A stretch of DNA of 64,000 bases. Source: an uncultured Draconibacterium sp. (GTDB lineage Bacteria > Bacteroidota > Bacteroidia > Bacteroidales > Prolixibacteraceae). The notes below the pieces were generated by a model. The model saw only the letters and a list, made by a program, of their open reading frames with translations. It was not told the DNA's origin and made no database searches. The position numbers were made by a program, and so were the translations under genes. Within the stretch, counting starts at the first letter, position 1; each line of letters starts with the position of its first letter. Below are positions 8,851-19,300 of this stretch, piece by piece. Location: contig NZ_OY775906.1 of assembly GCF_963675065.1 (NCBI RefSeq), positions 1,032,001 through 1,096,000 of the forward strand. The letters are read 5' to 3'.

Positions 8851-9464
8851 AGAACAAAATGAAGTGAAACAAATACTACTTTCGAAAAACCAGCGCTTCA
8901 GTTGCGGCATTAAAAATACTAATTAGTAAATTAATTATTGAAAAACTTTTTATGTTACACACAAAATATGTAATACATATTTAATTTTCATAAAAATTAT
9001 TTATAGAATAAAAATATACTGCCCTAGTATTCCTCTAATATTTTATTTACACTCACAAAACACCGAGATCACAACCTTACATATCCCTCTATATATAGGC
9101 ATTTGAAAGACGCAAATAGTGAGTTAAACATATACTAACTATTCTTCAGGCGACCTTTAAACCTTAAAATCTTTGTTTTTAACCATATTTGTTATTCAAT
9201 AAAAAATACTATTTTTATTAACATTTATAATATATAATACAATATGATGTCATTTCTAAATATATTTCACAATATTGCATCAGATTCTTACTTTTTCAAT
9301 CACAGAGACTGCATTTTGAAATAATTAAAAACTAAAAGCTATTAAAATGACGAAACAATAATCAATTAGTTATTTATCAAATTTAATAAAACAATAAAAA
9401 CAACCAGAAGAACACATAATTAAAAGGATTATCAATTTACTTTTTATAATACAAATAATTCTCT
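8851..9464 (+). other. 614-bp AT-rich non-coding leader before susC
   Basis: No ORF, tRNA or convincing terminator was found. The stretch is very AT-rich, with runs such as AATTAATTATT, and contains TACTTTTT (9439-9446), one mismatch from the TAnnTTTG -7 box, 19 bases before the susC ATG. Long AT-rich leaders are common before SusC genes and may host an antisense RNA or a regulator site, but nothing specific can be named. Confidence 0.5.
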
Positions 9465-12400
9465 ATGAAAAGATTCTTATTCACAATCTTCTTGATGAGC
9501 GCGGTTACACTATTTGTAACGGCGCAGAAACGCACCATCAGTGGTGTCGTACGAGAACAATCTACCAATGATTTACTCCCCGGAGTAACAGTACTGGAAA
9601 AAGGGACTTCAAATGGAACGGTGACGAATGTCGACGGTGAATTTTCCCTTTCTATTGAGCAGGGGGCAATACTTGTTGTTTCCTACATCGGACTTGAATC
9701 GAAAGAAGTTCTGGTTGGCTCCTCCTCTACTATTGAGGTTATACTTGCTCCATCTTCGGAAGAGGTGGGCGAAGTGGTTGTAACAGCAATGGGTATTCGT
9801 AAAGAAACCAAAGCCCTGGGTTATGCTGTTCAGGCGATTGGAGGCGATGAGCTTTCAAAAGTGAAACAGCCCAACCTGGTAAACTCGTTAAACGGTAAAA
9901 TTGCCGGTGTTAACGTTACCAACTCAGGTGGTGGTGCGGGTACATCTTCGCAAATTATCATTCGTGGAAGCACCTCGCTTTCCGGAGACAACCAACCACT
10001 GTTTATTGTTGACGGTATTCCAATCGATAACAGTACGGTAAGTGCTGATTATGGTGCTGGTTTAAGTGCAACTTCAACCTACAGCGGTAACCGTGGTATG
10101 GATATCAACTCAGACGATATCGAGTCGATTTCGGTACTTAAAGGCCCTGCTGCTGCCGCATTGTACGGATTGAAAGCAGCTGCCGGAGCAATTGTAATTA
10201 CCACTAAAAAAGGAGAAGCCGGAGCAATGCAGGTAAATGTTAACTCGAAATTTAAAGTTGACATGGCCAATAAATTGCCGGAGCAACAAGCCATGTACGG
10301 GCAAGGTAGCGATGGTGCTTTTGATGATGGAACTACATCATCATGGGGAGCTCCACTTACCGGAACTGTTTATAACAATCTGGAAGATTTCTTCGAGCCT
10401 GCATTTTCATACGATGTAACAGGAAGTATCTCGGGTGGTACTGAAAACGGAAGCTACTTTATGTCGGTTCACCGACTTGACCAGAACGGTATTGTACCCA
10501 CTACTGAATATGCAACCAACTCCATTCGTTTTAACGGCGAGCATAAAAAAGGCTGGTTCACCATCGGAATGAATACCAACTATATTTACTCGCAAACCAC
10601 CAAAACGCTTACCGGATCGGGGTTATACGGCTCGGGAGGAACAGGTGCAATGCTTAGCGTATTAAATTGGCCACGATCGAACAATATGAGCCACTGGATT
10701 GAAGGAGGACAACGTGTCCCGCTTCTGCCAAATGTTGATCCGGAAGACGATGTTGACAATCCGTACTGGACAGCTCACAAAAACCCTGTTACCGACGACG
10801 TACATCGTTTTATCGGATCGGGTTATGTTACCATGCAACCTACCGAATGGTTGAGCGCTACTTATCGTGCTGGTCTCGACCATTACAATACCTTCTCACG
10901 CAACATCCTTACTCCGGGATCTGCAGTAGCTCCTCCATACGATGAAGGTCAGGTTACTGAGTCACAAAGGGAAAACAACATTCTTACATCGAACTTAACC
11001 GTTTCGGCCAACAAAAAAGTTGATGATTTTGATTTGGGCCTGATGTTAGGACACAACTACGAGCAGTCAACTTATTTCAGCCAACGGCAAAGTGCGATTG
11101 GTTTGCTCTCTGATTTTATGAGTGTAAACAATGCCGATCGTGAAAACCAAACATTCAGCAACTATCAATCGAAAAAGAGATTATACAGTGCTTTCGGTGA
11201 ATTTAGTGCCAGCTACAAAAACATGTTATTTTTAAGTGTTACAGGACGTAACGACTGGTCATCGACACTTGCTGAAGAGAACCGTTCGTTCTTCTACCCT
11301 TCTGTTAGCGGCAGTTTTGTATTCTCAGAATTCTTCGGCGAAAACCTAAAAGAAACATTCTCGTTTGGAAAAATTCGTGCTTCGTGGTCGCAGGTTGGTA
11401 AAGATGCTCCTGTATACCAAACTGCAACTTATATTGAAACAGTTAATACAATCGGTGGTGGTTACAACAACAGCTACACCGGTGGGAACCCGTATTTGGC
11501 TCCTGAAACCACCGAGTCGACAGAACTTGGTTTAGACCTTCGTTTCTTTAACGGACGATTAGGTGCCGATTTCACGTATTACGATACCCGAAGTAAAGAT
11601 CAGATCATTTCGCCAAGGGTAAGTATGGCAACCGGTTATATTTTCCAGTATACTAACTTCGGAACTGTTACCAACAAAGGGTTTGAGCTTACATTAACCG
11701 GAAAACCAATTCAGAACCAAAACTGGAACTGGCAAACAACTTTAAACATTTCGCATAACAACGGAACCGTATCTGATCTTCCTGAAGGTGTTCAGTTACT
11801 TTATGTAACCGACGTTCAGGTTGGACCAGCTACACCGGCATCTATTGGCGACGATATTTTCCTCGGATTAATTGGTACGCGTTGGGAAAGAACGGATGAT
11901 GGTCAATTGATTCTGGATTCAGACACCGGTCGCCCGATTACTTCAACAGATGCAACAAATGTTGTTGGCGACCGCGAACCAGATATGCTTTTGGGTTGGA
12001 ACAACAGCATTACGCATAAAAACTGGAATCTGTCATTCTTAGTTGATGTAAGGATTGGTGGCGATGTTTACAACGCTACTGAATACTCGATGGCTTACTC
12101 AGGAATGAGTAAAATCACTGAAAACCGTGGAGAGACTCAAACATTTGAAGGAGTGATGATAAACAGCGAAACCGGCGAATACGAACCGGCAACAAGTACA
12201 ATCACGCTTGATCAGGATTACTACCAAAACTACTACACCAAAGAAGCCGAACCATTTATAACCAGCGTTAACTGGTTCCGTTTGCGTTCTGCCTCTTTGA
12301 GCTATACTGTACCTGCATCGTTTTGTAACCGTATTGGTTTTGTAAAAGGTATTGATCTTTCATTAACTGGAACCAACTTACTTCTGTTTACCAATTACGA

Positions 12401-12524
12401 TGGAATGGATCCCGAAGTTAGTGCCGGTGGTTCTGGCGTTATGGGTGCCGGATCATCAGGAATTGATTATGCCGGAGTACCTGCTACCACAAGTGTTTCA
12501 TTCGGCTTAAATGTTAAGTTTTAA
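9465..12524 (+). CDS. SusC/RagA family TonB-linked outer membrane transporter
   Basis: This 1019-residue TonB-dependent beta-barrel has a signal peptide (1-20, cleavage after VTA). It continues with a carboxypeptidase-regulatory-like domain ('KRTISGVVREQSTNDLLPGVTVLEKGTSNGTVTNVDGEFSL', split here into residues about 22-95), the TonB box region 'GEVVVTAMG', and a plug domain with the SusC signature 'LNGKIAGVNVTNSGGGAGTSSQIIIRG' followed by 'LFIVDGIPIDNS'. The barrel ends in the aromatic C-terminus 'SFGLNVKF'. It works with the SusD-like lipoprotein 12 bases downstream to import a large ligand. There is no adjacent glycosidase, ECF/anti-sigma pair or hybrid two-component regulator of the kind that marks polysaccharide loci. 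The ligand is therefore unknown, and the nearby gamma-glutamyltransferase hints at peptides. Confidence 0.95.
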   Translation: MKRFLFTIFLMSAVTLFVTAQKRTISGVVREQSTNDLLPGVTVLEKGTSNGTVTNVDGEFSLSIEQGAILVVSYIGLESKEVLVGSSSTIEVILAPSSEEVGEVVVTAMGIRKETKALGYAVQAIGGDELSKVKQPNLVNSLNGKIAGVNVTNSGGGAGTSSQIIIRGSTSLSGDNQPLFIVDGIPIDNSTVSADYGAGLSATSTYSGNRGMDINSDDIESISVLKGPAAAALYGLKAAAGAIVITTKKGEAGAMQVNVNSKFKVDMANKLPEQQAMYGQGSDGAFDDGTTSSWGAPLTGTVYNNLEDFFEPAFSYDVTGSISGGTENGSYFMSVHRLDQNGIVPTTEYATNSIRFNGEHKKGWFTIGMNTNYIYSQTTKTLTGSGLYGSGGTGAMLSVLNWPRSNNMSHWIEGGQRVPLLPNVDPEDDVDNPYWTAHKNPVTDDVHRFIGSGYVTMQPTEWLSATYRAGLDHYNTFSRNILTPGSAVAPPYDEGQVTESQRENNILTSNLTVSANKKVDDFDLGLMLGHNYEQSTYFSQRQSAIGLLSDFMSVNNADRENQTFSNYQSKKRLYSAFGEFSASYKNMLFLSVTGRNDWSSTLAEENRSFFYPSVSGSFVFSEFFGENLKETFSFGKIRASWSQVGKDAPVYQTATYIETVNTIGGGYNNSYTGGNPYLAPETTESTELGLDLRFFNGRLGADFTYYDTRSKDQIISPRVSMATGYIFQYTNFGTVTNKGFELTLTGKPIQNQNWNWQTTLNISHNNGTVSDLPEGVQLLYVTDVQVGPATPASIGDDIFLGLIGTRWERTDDGQLILDSDTGRPITSTDATNVVGDREPDMLLGWNNSITHKNWNLSFLVDVRIGGDVYNATEYSMAYSGMSKITENRGETQTFEGVMINSETGEYEPATSTITLDQDYYQNYYTKEAEPFITSVNWFRLRSASLSYTVPASFCNRIGFVKGIDLSLTGTNLLLFTNYDGMDPEVSAGGSGVMGAGSSGIDYAGVPATTSVSFGLNVKF

Positions 12525-12536
12525 AAAGAATTAGAT

Positions 12537-14117
12537 ATGAAGAAGATAACAATATTATTTCTGTTTTTTATAGGGGTGTTTTTCACCTCTTGCGAATACG
12601 ACCTCGATATAAACAACTCTCCCAACGCCCCACAAGAGGCTGCTCCGGATCAGCGTCTACCTTATGTTTTAGCCGAAACGGTTGATTTTTTTGGTAGTCA
12701 CGGAACGCGTACTGCTAACCTTACCCAACAGTTAGGTTATGCTTATCGCCCCGGTTACCGCTATTATATGTTTCAGAACTGGCAATTTGCAAATAATGCT
12801 GACGCATGGGTTTGGCAGTGTTGGTATGGTTATGCCTGGGTAAACATTGAAGAAATGATGAAAGATGCCGAAGATGTTGAAGCATGGCATTATACCGGCG
12901 CTGGTAAAATCCTTAAAGCATTTGGAACAGGAACATTGGTTGATGCTTACGGTTATATTGCCTACCAGGACGGTATTGCCGGAAATATTCAGCCCGATTA
13001 CGACGATGCTGAATATGTTTACAGCCAGATTCTACCCTTAATTGACGAAGGAATTGCTGATCTTCAGAAAACACAGGGAGAAAATGCTCCGGACCTGTCT
13101 GTTGGCGATGTAATGTATAATGGCGATGTTAACAAGTGGATTAAGTTTGCTTATGGCGTAAAAGCCCGTTTTATGAGCCACCTGTCGAAAAAAGCTGAAG
13201 GAACTGACCTGTTGGCATACAACCCTACAGGAATTCTTTCGAATATTGCACAATCATTTCAATCGAACGGCGACGATGCCGAATATATTGGCGAAGATGG
13301 CGATATATCAGCAAGATGGTGTATTCAACGTCAAAATATTGGCAGCTCGAATAAACCCGGTAAATTATGGAAAGACTACCTGATGAATACCGTTGACACT
13401 ATTAACGGTGGCGATGAGACCTGGAACAGCCGTGTAGTTGATCCACGTACTGAAGTGCTGCTTCCTAAAATTACGGATGGCGACAATGCCGGCGAATTCT
13501 CATTTGCTGTTGATTTAAGCGAAACAGATCACGCACCAACAACTGACGATGTAAATTATGTTGGAATGCGTTCTTCAGAGGATAATCCATTATTTTACAC
13601 TGAAAAGAATTCTCCATATTTCCTGCTTTCTTATTCTGAGTTGAAATTTATTGAAGCAGAGGTTTATTTCCGCCAGGGAAGTTTGGAGAGTGCGCTGACT
13701 TCGTACCACGATGCAATTCAGGCAAACATGGACAAACTGGGAATTCCGGCAGATGAAAGTGCCGCTTTTATGGCTAGTGAAGCCGTTGTTCAAACCGCAT
13801 CGGATTTGACATTGAGCCACATTATGATGCAAAAATACATTGCATGTACTTATAGTCCTGAAGTTTGGACAGATATGCGACGTTGCGATTACTGTATCGG
13901 TCCTGACGGAACTTACGACTACGCTGCCGGCGTTTACAAAGGATTTGATCGTCCGCCGTTTGTGTACGAAACTGCATTCCCGCAGGATGACGACTATATT
14001 CGTCGTTACCAAATGGCCTACTACGAGCGTTATTACAATGCTTCGAAAGTAGAGGCGCTTGGCGTTTTCGAAAATGAATATATGACCACTCCTGTTTGGT
14101 GGGACATTGAAGAATAG
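12537..14117 (+). CDS. SusD/RagB family nutrient-binding outer membrane lipoprotein
   Basis: This 526-residue surface lipoprotein has a lipobox 'FFTSC' (Cys19) after a short hydrophobic signal. The mature start 'EYDLDINNSPNAP' is typical of the SusD-like group 2 (peptide/RagB-like) proteins, which begin with a 'D-x-N-x-x-P-N' motif. The helical SusD fold is suggested by repeated aromatic-rich helices and by the C-terminal 'SPEVWTDMRRCDYC' region, where SusD proteins carry the conserved 'WxDxRR' motif. It is co-transcribed with susC (12-base gap) and followed by a strong terminator, so the unit is just these two genes. The ligand is not deducible. Confidence 0.93.
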   Translation: MKKITILFLFFIGVFFTSCEYDLDINNSPNAPQEAAPDQRLPYVLAETVDFFGSHGTRTANLTQQLGYAYRPGYRYYMFQNWQFANNADAWVWQCWYGYAWVNIEEMMKDAEDVEAWHYTGAGKILKAFGTGTLVDAYGYIAYQDGIAGNIQPDYDDAEYVYSQILPLIDEGIADLQKTQGENAPDLSVGDVMYNGDVNKWIKFAYGVKARFMSHLSKKAEGTDLLAYNPTGILSNIAQSFQSNGDDAEYIGEDGDISARWCIQRQNIGSSNKPGKLWKDYLMNTVDTINGGDETWNSRVVDPRTEVLLPKITDGDNAGEFSFAVDLSETDHAPTTDDVNYVGMRSSEDNPLFYTEKNSPYFLLSYSELKFIEAEVYFRQGSLESALTSYHDAIQANMDKLGIPADESAAFMASEAVVQTASDLTLSHIMMQKYIACTYSPEVWTDMRRCDYCIGPDGTYDYAAGVYKGFDRPPFVYETAFPQDDDYIRRYQMAYYERYYNASKVEALGVFENEYMTTPVWWDIEE

Positions 14118-14143
14118 TTATTTTAAGTCTAAAGTTAAGCTGC

Positions 14144-14181
14144 AACGGCTTGCCCGATTCTTCGGGCAGGCCGTTTTTTTT
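14144..14181 (+). terminator. Terminator of the susCD operon
   Basis: A 14-bp stem with one wobble, AACGGCTTGCCCGA (14144-14157) with TCGGGCAGGCCGTT (14162-14175), is followed by a T run. It is 27 bases after the susD stop codon. Confidence 0.92.
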
Positions 14182-14311
14182 GCATTTAAAGCAATTCTAC
14201 CGAGGTAATAATGATACTTACCGAGGGTAGTGGCTTAATTACCTAAGTTCGAAAGCCCATGCCTAAGGGGAGAATTTTAAATACCCAAGTGATTCAAAAT
14301 CGTCCTTTAGT

Positions 14312-14845
14312 TTACTGCTCAATTTCCCTAACCAGATCAATAATTTTATCGCGCAGCGGTTTGTATTTTAAATACCAGATCACAAGTCCAATTATCACTC
14401 CAAACAGTATCGCTCCGAGAAAGAAAACCTGGGAATCGAGCACTGATCTGCCTTCACCTATCCATTCGAAAGTTAAACCAATATCAATTAATAAAAGGCC
14501 AGGAATAACCCCCAATGCCCTTTTCTGAAAAGGCTGGTAACGACAGGCTGCTTTTTTCAGCATTTCGAGCGTAGGCAACGAATAATCAACATTCTGGTAT
14601 TCATTGTTAAGTTTTCGGAAAGAGAGCGCAATAAACAAAAATCCCAAAATAAGAGCAACTCCACTTATTAAGTCACTAATTTCGTGTGAGTCAATATACT
14701 CTAACCCAGTTTTCACAATAAACACTGGTATAAAAATCCAGTAAAAAATCTGAACTGCCTTTACAATTGTCGCGTACTGCCTGTCTTCTTTTTTCAGTTT
14801 CCCGGTTAATTTACTCAGGTTGGTATCAAATTCATGTGCGGTCAT
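14312..14845 (-). CDS. Four-helix membrane protein coupled to an ECF sigma factor
   Basis: This 177-residue protein has no recognised family. Four hydrophobic stretches are visible: about 28-48 ('AVQIFYWIFIPVFIV'), about 60-77 ('ISGVALILGFLFIAL'), about 110-125 ('ALGVIPGLLLIDIGLTF') and about 138-158 ('VFFLGAILFGVIIGLVIWY'). The short charged N-terminus (about 25 residues) would be cytoplasmic. The start codon overlaps the stop of the upstream sigma factor gene by four bases, so the two are translationally coupled. This is the usual place of an anti-sigma factor, but no zinc-type or FecR-type anti-sigma domain is recognisable. A role as sigma regulator is inference from position alone. Confidence 0.75.
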   Translation of the reverse strand: MTAHEFDTNLSKLTGKLKKEDRQYATIVKAVQIFYWIFIPVFIVKTGLEYIDSHEISDLISGVALILGFLFIALSFRKLNNEYQNVDYSLPTLEMLKKAACRYQPFQKRALGVIPGLLLIDIGLTFEWIGEGRSVLDSQVFFLGAILFGVIIGLVIWYLKYKPLRDKIIDLVREIEQ

Positions 14846-15354
14846 AATTGGTCTCCTTTCAGCTTTTCTTTTAATTGCGATTTAATACGATGGATTTTCA
14901 CTTTTACATTTGGTTCGGTAATACCAATAACCTCGGCAATCTCTTTCATCGATAGCCCTTCGAGCATCAGCGATATCAATGCTTTATCGATTACCGACAG
15001 CTGATTGAGCTCAAGCTGCATACGTTCAAGCAACTTTTCCTCGGCCAGTTTGTGTTTCAGGTTTTCATCATCCAATATCGAATTCAGGTTTGTGGTGTCG
15101 CTGTTTACCATCAGTTTCATATGCCTGAAAGCCTTTCCGGTAAATGTTAACGACGTGTTTACAGCCACCCGGTAAACCCAGGTGCTCATGGCCGAATCGC
15201 CCCTGAAACTATCGAGACTTTTCCAGATATTTACAAGCACCTCCTGGTACATATCTTTCTGATCTTCAGCATTGGAATTGTAGTACCTGCAGATATTGCG
15301 GATCCGCTCGCCATTGTCAGATACAATCGTGTTGAATTTCTCTTCTTTCGTCAC
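14842..15354 (-). CDS. ECF-type RNA polymerase sigma factor
   Basis: The 170-residue product has the two-domain build of ECF (group 4) sigma factors. Region 2 runs about 12-75 with 'DQKDMYQEVLVNIWKSLDSFRGDSAMSTWVYRVAVNTS', holding the -10 recognition helix. Region 4 runs about 110-165 with the helix-turn-helix 'MKEIAEVIGITEPNVKVKIHRIKSQL'. It would direct core polymerase to its own small regulon. The gene overlaps the downstream four-helix membrane protein by 4 bases, forming a probable sigma/regulator pair. No target promoter was identified in the window, and the DNA upstream (15355-15616) shows no consensus site that I can recognise. Confidence 0.93.
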   Translation of the reverse strand: MTKEEKFNTIVSDNGERIRNICRYYNSNAEDQKDMYQEVLVNIWKSLDSFRGDSAMSTWVYRVAVNTSLTFTGKAFRHMKLMVNSDTTNLNSILDDENLKHKLAEEKLLERMQLELNQLSVIDKALISLMLEGLSMKEIAEVIGITEPNVKVKIHRIKSQLKEKLKGDQL

Positions 15355-15616
15355 TTTTCAGTGTTTTTTCCTATTTAGTAAAGCTAAAAACGGATAGTTA
15401 CATTTTTTTCTGAAAATATTAAAAAAGAAACAGTGATATAGTTTTTGTGTGCTCAGGTTCAGAAAATTAACAAAGCAAAAAAGTTGACAGAATAAGCCAG
15501 TTAGTGAATGAGCTAATGAGGAAAATAGTTATTGAGTTATCGAGAGATGCTTGAACGGGAGAATTTTTCAATCTCCAATCAATCTTACTCAATCTTAAAA
15601 TCAATCTCTTATTAAT

Positions 15617-16237
15617 CTAATTCATTTTATCCTTTCCGCCTTTTACAAGCAGCCAAAACGTAAATGCCATTTCGCCCAAAATACTTGGCACGGCTACCAG
15701 CGCAAGGAAAATTCCGGCGAAATCGGCATAATTAGGCAGAATAAAATGTGCTGCCGTATCAACCATATACATAATTCCGGCAATGGTAAGAAATACGGCT
15801 ATCCACCGGGGCTTTTGAATAATAATAGAGAGTAAAATTAAGTGCGCGCCAAAAAAGAACAAACCAATCAGCCAGATAATTTCGAACACATTTACCTGGT
15901 ACAAAATCTCATCTGCCGAATCCAAATTCAGAGTAAGAACCAGGGCAAAAACCGCAACGCCCATTATTGCTGCATGCATCAACCGAAAATAGGTACTTAA
16001 ACGGGTAAATTTATGCTTGCGGTATAAATCAAAAAGTCCCCAGGCAACAACTACATCGAACAACACAGTAATTAAAAAAGCTAAAATGCCAAAGCGCACA
16101 GACATATGATCAAGCCTGATCGTTTCGAGCGGATTTTGCTTGAGCGACTCAAGCATAACAAAATTAGCAAATATGGCCGCAAAAAATATGATCAGATAGC
16201 TGATTCCGGTAATGATCGAGAGTTTTCTTGAATTCAT
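15617..16237 (-). CDS. DUF4386-type six-helix membrane protein
   Basis: This 206-residue integral membrane protein resembles DUF4386 proteins, which have no established function. About six hydrophobic helices are visible, starting with 'LSIITGISYLIIFFAAIFANF' (about 5-26), then about 50-70, 83-103, 115-137, 145-165 and 175-195. The ATG at 16237 ('MNSRKLSIITG') was preferred to a further-upstream start that would add 20 residues unlike the family. It is separated from the large gene upstream by a terminator at 16300-16333, so it must have its own promoter. Confidence 0.8.
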   Translation of the reverse strand: MNSRKLSIITGISYLIIFFAAIFANFVMLESLKQNPLETIRLDHMSVRFGILAFLITVLFDVVVAWGLFDLYRKHKFTRLSTYFRLMHAAIMGVAVFALVLTLNLDSADEILYQVNVFEIIWLIGLFFFGAHLILLSIIIQKPRWIAVFLTIAGIMYMVDTAAHFILPNYADFAGIFLALVAVPSILGEMAFTFWLLVKGGKDKMN

Positions 16238-16299
16238 TTCTATTGTTTTTATGGAATAATAACCATAATAATCTGCCAAATGTTTACAGGTATACAAAA

Positions 16300-16333
16300 A
16301 AAGGTTCCGTTCGAATCAACAAACGGAACCTTT
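16300..16333 (-). terminator. Terminator downstream of the 1157-residue protein gene
   Basis: A perfect 12-bp stem AAAGGTTCCGTT/AACGGAACCTTT (16300-16311 with 16322-16333) has a T run on the minus-strand side. It lies 26 bases beyond the stop codon at 16359. Confidence 0.9.
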
Positions 16334-16358
16334 ATTATTTTGCTTATTTATCTATTTA

Positions 16359-19300
16359 CTACTTGCAAAGCGGATCAGTACCAATAGTACCAACCAAATC
16401 TTTCAGATACTGTTTTGATTCTACATTTTTCAGGCGCTCTCTGGCTTTTGCCAATCGACCATCAATATCCATTTCAGCAACCAGCGCAGCGTTATTTTCG
16501 TTGTTTTTAAAGTCCTCAAGGTAACCGATTTGTTCCACAAGGAAAGCAATATCCTTGTCTTGCTTCAGTTTCAGTCGGGCTTTATACCAGTCGCTTTTTA
16601 GCACCTCTTCCCTGTCGAATAGTTTGCGCAGCTCCGGATCGCTGATGTCCTTTCCTTCGTAATGACCATAAGCCATAACATGCAGCAACACTTTCAGCGG
16701 CGGAATAGCAGATTCAACACTTCCATCCTCAAAGAATGGCGCCGCAGCACGTTGCATGGCTTCAGTAATGTTGTTTATACCATCAACATAATCATCCATT
16801 CCCTGCAATTCCGGCTTCAGCATGCGCTCGTTAAACACTGCCAGTGGTTCGTCGAATAAACGGTTCATACATCGAAAAGCAAAGTTTTTAGTTATTCGGT
16901 AGCCCAAACGGCTGGCCAGCACTTTTTGTCCTTTGTATTCAAAGTCCTCCAGTTTCTCTAAACAACCATTTTCAATCAGCTTCTTCGGATCGCGATCTTC
17001 AGGAACCAAACGTGCCCAAATTTCAGGAATAAGAATACTGATATCGTGATCGAAACGATTTTCCGATCCAATGTAACCGGCAGCCGAACTAAAACCCTGG
17101 TATTCGGTAAGAATATACGACAACAAAGCGTTGTTCAGGTCGGTGGTTGGCACCAGCATATTAAAAGGCCCTTTTGTAAGCGCACCTTCTAATCCGGCAC
17201 CGGTGGTTGATGGCGACTTTCCCGTGATACTTGCAATAAAATCCATAAATAACTCAGGCAATTCCTGGTAATGAATTGGATTATAAACTGCCAGCGGACG
17301 AATGCCTGCTTTTTTATCGGCAGGATTGTTCCTTCGTCCGGGCAATACGGCATTTACAGGCCAAACCACCGGATCTTTGTCTTTTATCTTTCTATACAAA
17401 CGCACACCAATTTCACCAAGGTATGAGTCTTGTGTTTCGTTCTTAAATATATTGCGCTGCAGGTAACGCGGGTTCTTTGTTGGTTCACCATCTACAATTC
17501 TTGGATGCGAGGGTGTTACAAAGTATTTATCACTTTCACTTTCAGCTACTTCTTTAATAAAGTTTTTAACCGGTTTGGTATATTTCTCAAAACTAATGGC
17601 GTCTTCAATCAGGTCTACAGCATTCTCGCGGGTTAGCGGCTCGTAATTGGTCAGGAATGTGTTATTATCCACAATTTCCTGTTCGGCTTCTTTATCGTAA
17701 CCTCTGATAACTGCTTCATCCGGACGCTGAAACAAGTAGCTCTCGCAATTGGCAACCAGTTTTACACTAGGGTTATTATATTCCTTATTCAAATCCTTCA
17801 AACGGTTTGACGGAACTGTGATAGTTGCCGAAATATCATCCTCGGTTTGGATTTTCATCGAAGGAACAAAATCCGACCGCAGTTTATGCAAATACCAGCG
17901 TCCTTCTTCGTTAAATCCGATACGCACATAACTGGCAGCAATTGGATTGTGTTTGTAACGCAACACATTTCCGGGGCGGCCATTTACAATTTCCACATTA
18001 AATAACTCGCGCCATTTTAATCCTCTCTCTTCATTCCCACGGTAGTGACGTTTTACGAAAAAGGCCAGCGTGCGAACATTGTCAGGCAGGTCTTGTAAGA
18101 ATTTATTGTATTCGTCGCTGTATTGATCAGACGGTGTTAATAATTTTACAGCTGAACCCAATGTCCGTTTTTTACTCAGGAACGAGCGCGATGGATCTGC
18201 ATCGGGGCGCACTTCTCTCCATCGGTTAGAATAATCTTTATTAATGATCTCATCAACCATATTTTCAACCAGTTCCAGGTTTTCAATATAAAATGATCCG
18301 AACTTAATGGCGTTTTGCATTGATTTTGAGATCTCTGATTTTCCACCTCCGGAAACCGTACTTGGTTTGTGGCAAAACATTCCTTCGGGTGCGGTATCAA
18401 TAATACGCCACATAGCCTGTGTTGGATGTTTTACCAACTGAAATTTATGTCCGGTAGGATGTACATACACTTTATTGGGCGAAAGTTTCAGGCTGTAATC
18501 TTTGTTCTTGAATTTCCAGCTAACGGCACTTTTCTCCACATCCAAGTCGGCGTTCTCAGGAATATAAACCACATCGGGATATTTTTTATCGATGGCATAA
18601 TTTCCTTCCTGTACTTCAATGCGGTTGCCCAGTAGCTTTTTCGCTTCATCGAAAGAATAAGGCTGATCGAATTTTTTGGTAAAATTGGTTCCAAAAACAC
18701 TGTCGCTCATATTTCCACGTGGGAAAGCAATTGCACCACCGGCATGTTCTTCTTCAACCAAACCATAAAGGTTGGCCGAATAGCTGATTTGTGTTTTTAT
18801 CTCTTTTTTGGAGTAACCGTAATAATTGTCTGCAATTATCGTAACCACAACTCCACGTTCATCACGACAAGTAAGTTTAAAAGCTGAACCATCGTTGTAA
18901 AGCTCATTCTCGTCTTTCCAGCACATCCCGTCGCGTTTCTGACGTTCAGATGCATCATCGTAATGTGGCAGACCAACATCTTTCTTCTTAAGCGTAGTAA
19001 GGTGTGGTGCTAAAATTATACATCCGGTGTGGCCGGTCCAATGCTCAACATCCAATGCGGCATCGTTTACAGCTAGGTTTGGATCGCCGGCATTACCAAA
19101 AATAGTTTCAACAAAATCGAGGTTACTCACCAAACTACCGGGCGCAAAAAAACGTACTTCCATACTTTTTGTGCTTACAATACCGGGCACTTCTGGGCAA
19201 ACTACCGGGCGCAACAATAGCGACACCATCACTTTGGCTTTTTCATTCTGCGCCGATGTAAATGGCAAAGTCATTAACTCGCTTGTTGGTTTTAAAGCGG

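Noticed and set aside
8735..8926. 63-codon plus-strand ORF at the ggt 3' end
   Set aside because: It overlaps ggt in another frame and has no start signal or similarity.
14197..14225. CTACC...GGTAG imperfect hairpin after the susCD terminator
   Set aside because: The stems are short with an internal loop, and it is neither a terminator nor a recognisable site.
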